Assembly: GCA_011316305.1 (NCBI GenBank)
Contig: SAUG01000189.1
Coordinates: forward strand, 1-52,928
Origin: Rusavskia elegans
Taxonomy: Eukaryota; Ascomycota; Lecanoromycetes; Teloschistales; Teloschistaceae
Length of the DNA stretch: 52,928 nucleotides
Reading direction: 5' to 3'
Shown here: piece by piece, positions 50,701-52,928 of the stretch
How positions within the stretch are numbered: position 1 is the stretch's first letter
How the letters are laid out: each line of letters starts with the position of its first letter
The notes under the pieces: generated by a model
What the model was told of the DNA's origin: nothing
The model's input: only the letters and a program-made list of their open reading frames with translations
Database searches by the model: none
Made by a program: the position numbers and the translations under genes

Positions 50701-52863
50701 ACCTTTATATTAGGTTTAAGTAACGAACTACGTCGCGCGGAATATATTATACTATTAAAAGCCTATAATATCGCTTTTAATTTCTTTTATATACTAGTAA
50801 AGGATATTGTTCTTTTTATTAATTTACTTTTCGAGGCTCTAGGGTTTTTCTAGGCGGAGATTAACCGGTAGACTACTATTAATAGGCGCGGACCCGATAT
50901 CTATATAGATTTTAACGACCTAGATAATCCGACCTAGCTTATCTAGACTAAGGTATATATAATTAACTAATACTTTAAATTTAAAAGCAGACTTAGTAAT
51001 ATTTTAGAAGGGGCGGCTCCGCTCTTTATACCGTCTACTTTTACCGAAAAAAAACTATTTAATAAAGATACTAAAAATTACAGGGTATACTAAAAGATTT
51101 ATATTATATTTAAAGTATTTATAAAGCTCGACTTTTCTATCTAAGATATTCGGAGTAGCCGCCTTCTTATCTTTTTTTTTCTAAATAGCCCGAATTTATT
51201 AGCTAACGACTTCGGTACAACTATAGCTAGCTATATTTCTAGATATTAATTCTTCTAGATTCTAGCTATCTAGGACGTATTAGAATTTATATTAGTCTAA
51301 ACTAACCGGTAGCTCTTCCCTTTAGAAACTTTAATCGCCGAATCTAAACCGGTAGCTAGATAGAAGCCAGTACCTATAGCGCTCTAGTAATTATATAATA
51401 TTACTATTACTATCCTTTTCCGTATATTATATATAATATTCGGAAGCTAGAAGCTAGAAATATTCTCGGCATTATAGAAAGAAAAATAGAACCAGCGCGT
51501 TAAAGCAGAATCCGGCGAGCCCTTTTTATAATAGGACTAGTTTAATATAATAACTAAAAAACGGAAATAGGAAAGCTTTAACTATAATACTATTCTAGAA
51601 AAGTTCGGTATAATATTGTTACTATAGATATTTCTTTAAAAGGGTCTTCCTACTATTTAGCTCCCTGCTTTATAGAAACTCGGGCTTACTAATACCTTCT
51701 AGAAATATTTCTATATTTATTATAATATCGCGTAGCTAACTAGCCGCTAGGATCGAGTTTTTATAGTAATCTATTAAATAGCTATAGATTATAAAACCTA
51801 CCCGATAGATAATATAAAGCTCGCTATATTTACGGCTACTGCAGAATTTATTATTCGTATATATATTAAGCGCGTTTAGGCTATCTTTAAAGCTCGTCTT
51901 GTCCGGGAATTAAAACTAGCGGCTATTAATACGCGGAAAACCCGATTCCGTAAAATATTATCCGACCTATAAGAGTAAAGCCTCGAAGGTTTAAATTTTT
52001 TATCTATATCCCGCGTTATTAGCTTTAAATCTTATATAAATTATATCTGCTAAACTACCGATCTTTTTAATTTATAGTCGAGTTTCTATAAAGATTAGTA
52101 TATTTCGGGTTTTTAATATAGTCGAGTCGAAGGCCTGTTTAGATTTAACGACCGTAAGTAAGGTTATAAACGTTCTAGTCGGTAGGAATAGGAACTTTAT
52201 CGCCTATTTATATAACAAATCTACGTAATCTTTAGTAATAAAATCTATATCTCTATAGCCGACGGTTAGATAGATTATCTTTACTATCTTACCAGTATTC
52301 GCCTCTTAATTTTAATTTACTATAATAACTCCAGGATCTATAGCGAGACTATAGTATTTATATTCCCCTATAAAGAGCCTAATATAGCGAGACGCTAGCG
52401 GGCTATAAGATATATTAGCTAGATTATATCTATAGTCTCGGCCGAGTTTAAAAGAATATTCTGGTATATATAAACGGATTATATTATTCTACCGAATTAT
52501 TCCGATTTTAATCTATTCTATCTAGATTATTAGCCGATAGGGGTACCGCCTAGTTAAATTTATATCGAATATCGTAATCGTAACCAAATCCACTGCTATA
52601 AAATATTCTATTATAATATCACCCTAAAATCCTATATATTTAAGTTTATTATTATAAAAATAATTAAATCGGAAAAAGATAAATAAATTATTAAAAACTA
52701 TACCGTAGTAGGTTTTAAAATTAAACTAATCTATATTAAAGAGTTTAGAGATATATATCTAGCCGATAACGATAGTTATAGCGAATATTTATAATCCGAT
52801 AGCCCCGAGGACGAAAGTATAAATAAAGATAGCGAAAACTTTTTATATAGTACTTCTTTTAGC
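47740..52863 (+). mobile_element. Subtelomeric repeat unit B, truncated by the telomere
   Basis: Begins TGTAGTGGGAA, similar to the start of unit A, and follows it head to tail. The same plus-strand frame can be followed from about 49750 to the end with RIP-decoding. It ends in an acidic Ser/Asp/Glu-rich stretch whose codons keep G in first and C in third positions, a coding-like pattern. Relative to the 8.17-kb unit A, about 3 kb is missing where the telomere begins. The first about 130 bp (47740-47870) retains CpA/TpG although both sides are depleted. Confidence 0.55.
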
Positions 52864-52928
52864 TTAGGGTTAGGGTTAGGGTTAGGGTTAGGGTTAGGGT
52901 TAGGGTTAGGGTTAGGGTTAGGGTTAGG
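52864..52928 (+). repeat. Telomere, (TTAGGG)n
   Basis: Ten perfect TTAGGG repeats plus TTAGG run to the last base, G-rich strand reading outwards. This marks the physical chromosome end, with no intervening subtelomeric satellite. Confidence 0.98.

Noticed and set aside
39573..52863. Telomere-linked RecQ helicase
   Set aside because: This is the common subtelomeric gene of fungi, but no Walker A (GGGKS-like) or DE[AC]H-like motif could be recognised on either strand, even allowing for RIP changes.
39573..52863. Open decoded frame used as proof of coding
   Set aside because: RIP removes TGA and turns CAA/CAG/TGG codons into stops, so every frame looks open after decoding; only the A/B protein similarity and codon pattern were used.

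Overview
The window is the right-hand end of a filamentous ascomycete chromosome (Pezizomycotina type, genus not identifiable). It finishes in a TTAGGG telomere array at 52864-52928. The genes have short fungal introns and encode fungal secondary-metabolism families. They sit in two GC-balanced islands within very AT-rich DNA. Much of that DNA has lost almost every CpA and TpG dinucleotide, the mark of heavy repeat-induced point mutation (RIP).

Layout: 1-2437 is the end of a RIP-mutated LTR retrotransposon. 2438-9339 is AT-rich DNA without genes, containing two families of short terminal-inverted-repeat elements. 9340-18750 is island 1: a TropB-like FAD monooxygenase (minus) and a non-reducing polyketide synthase (plus, 2306 aa, SAT-KS-AT-PT-ACP-R) around a 1.08 kb shared promoter region. 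18751-20310 is AT-rich. 20311-34289 is an old Gypsy retrotransposon into which two further LTR elements have inserted, one on each strand. 34290 to about 38950 is island 2: a multicopper-oxidase relic, a nitroreductase-like gene and an FSH-type serine hydrolase. 39573-52863 holds two large head-to-tail RIP-mutated units of one unrecognised subtelomeric family, the second cut off by the telomere.

How the genes fit together: the PKS should build an aromatic polyketide and release it reductively as an aldehyde. The monooxygenase belongs to the group that hydroxylates such aldehydes. The FSH hydrolase is of the kind that assists reductive-release PKSs in related pathways. Removing the nested retrotransposons brings the hydrolase to about 5.6 kb from the PKS, so the islands probably were one cluster that transposition split. 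The PKS has no C-methyltransferase domain, which is unusual next to a dearomatising-type monooxygenase.

No tRNA, rRNA or CRISPR array was seen. All calls come from reading the sequence; no database search was possible.
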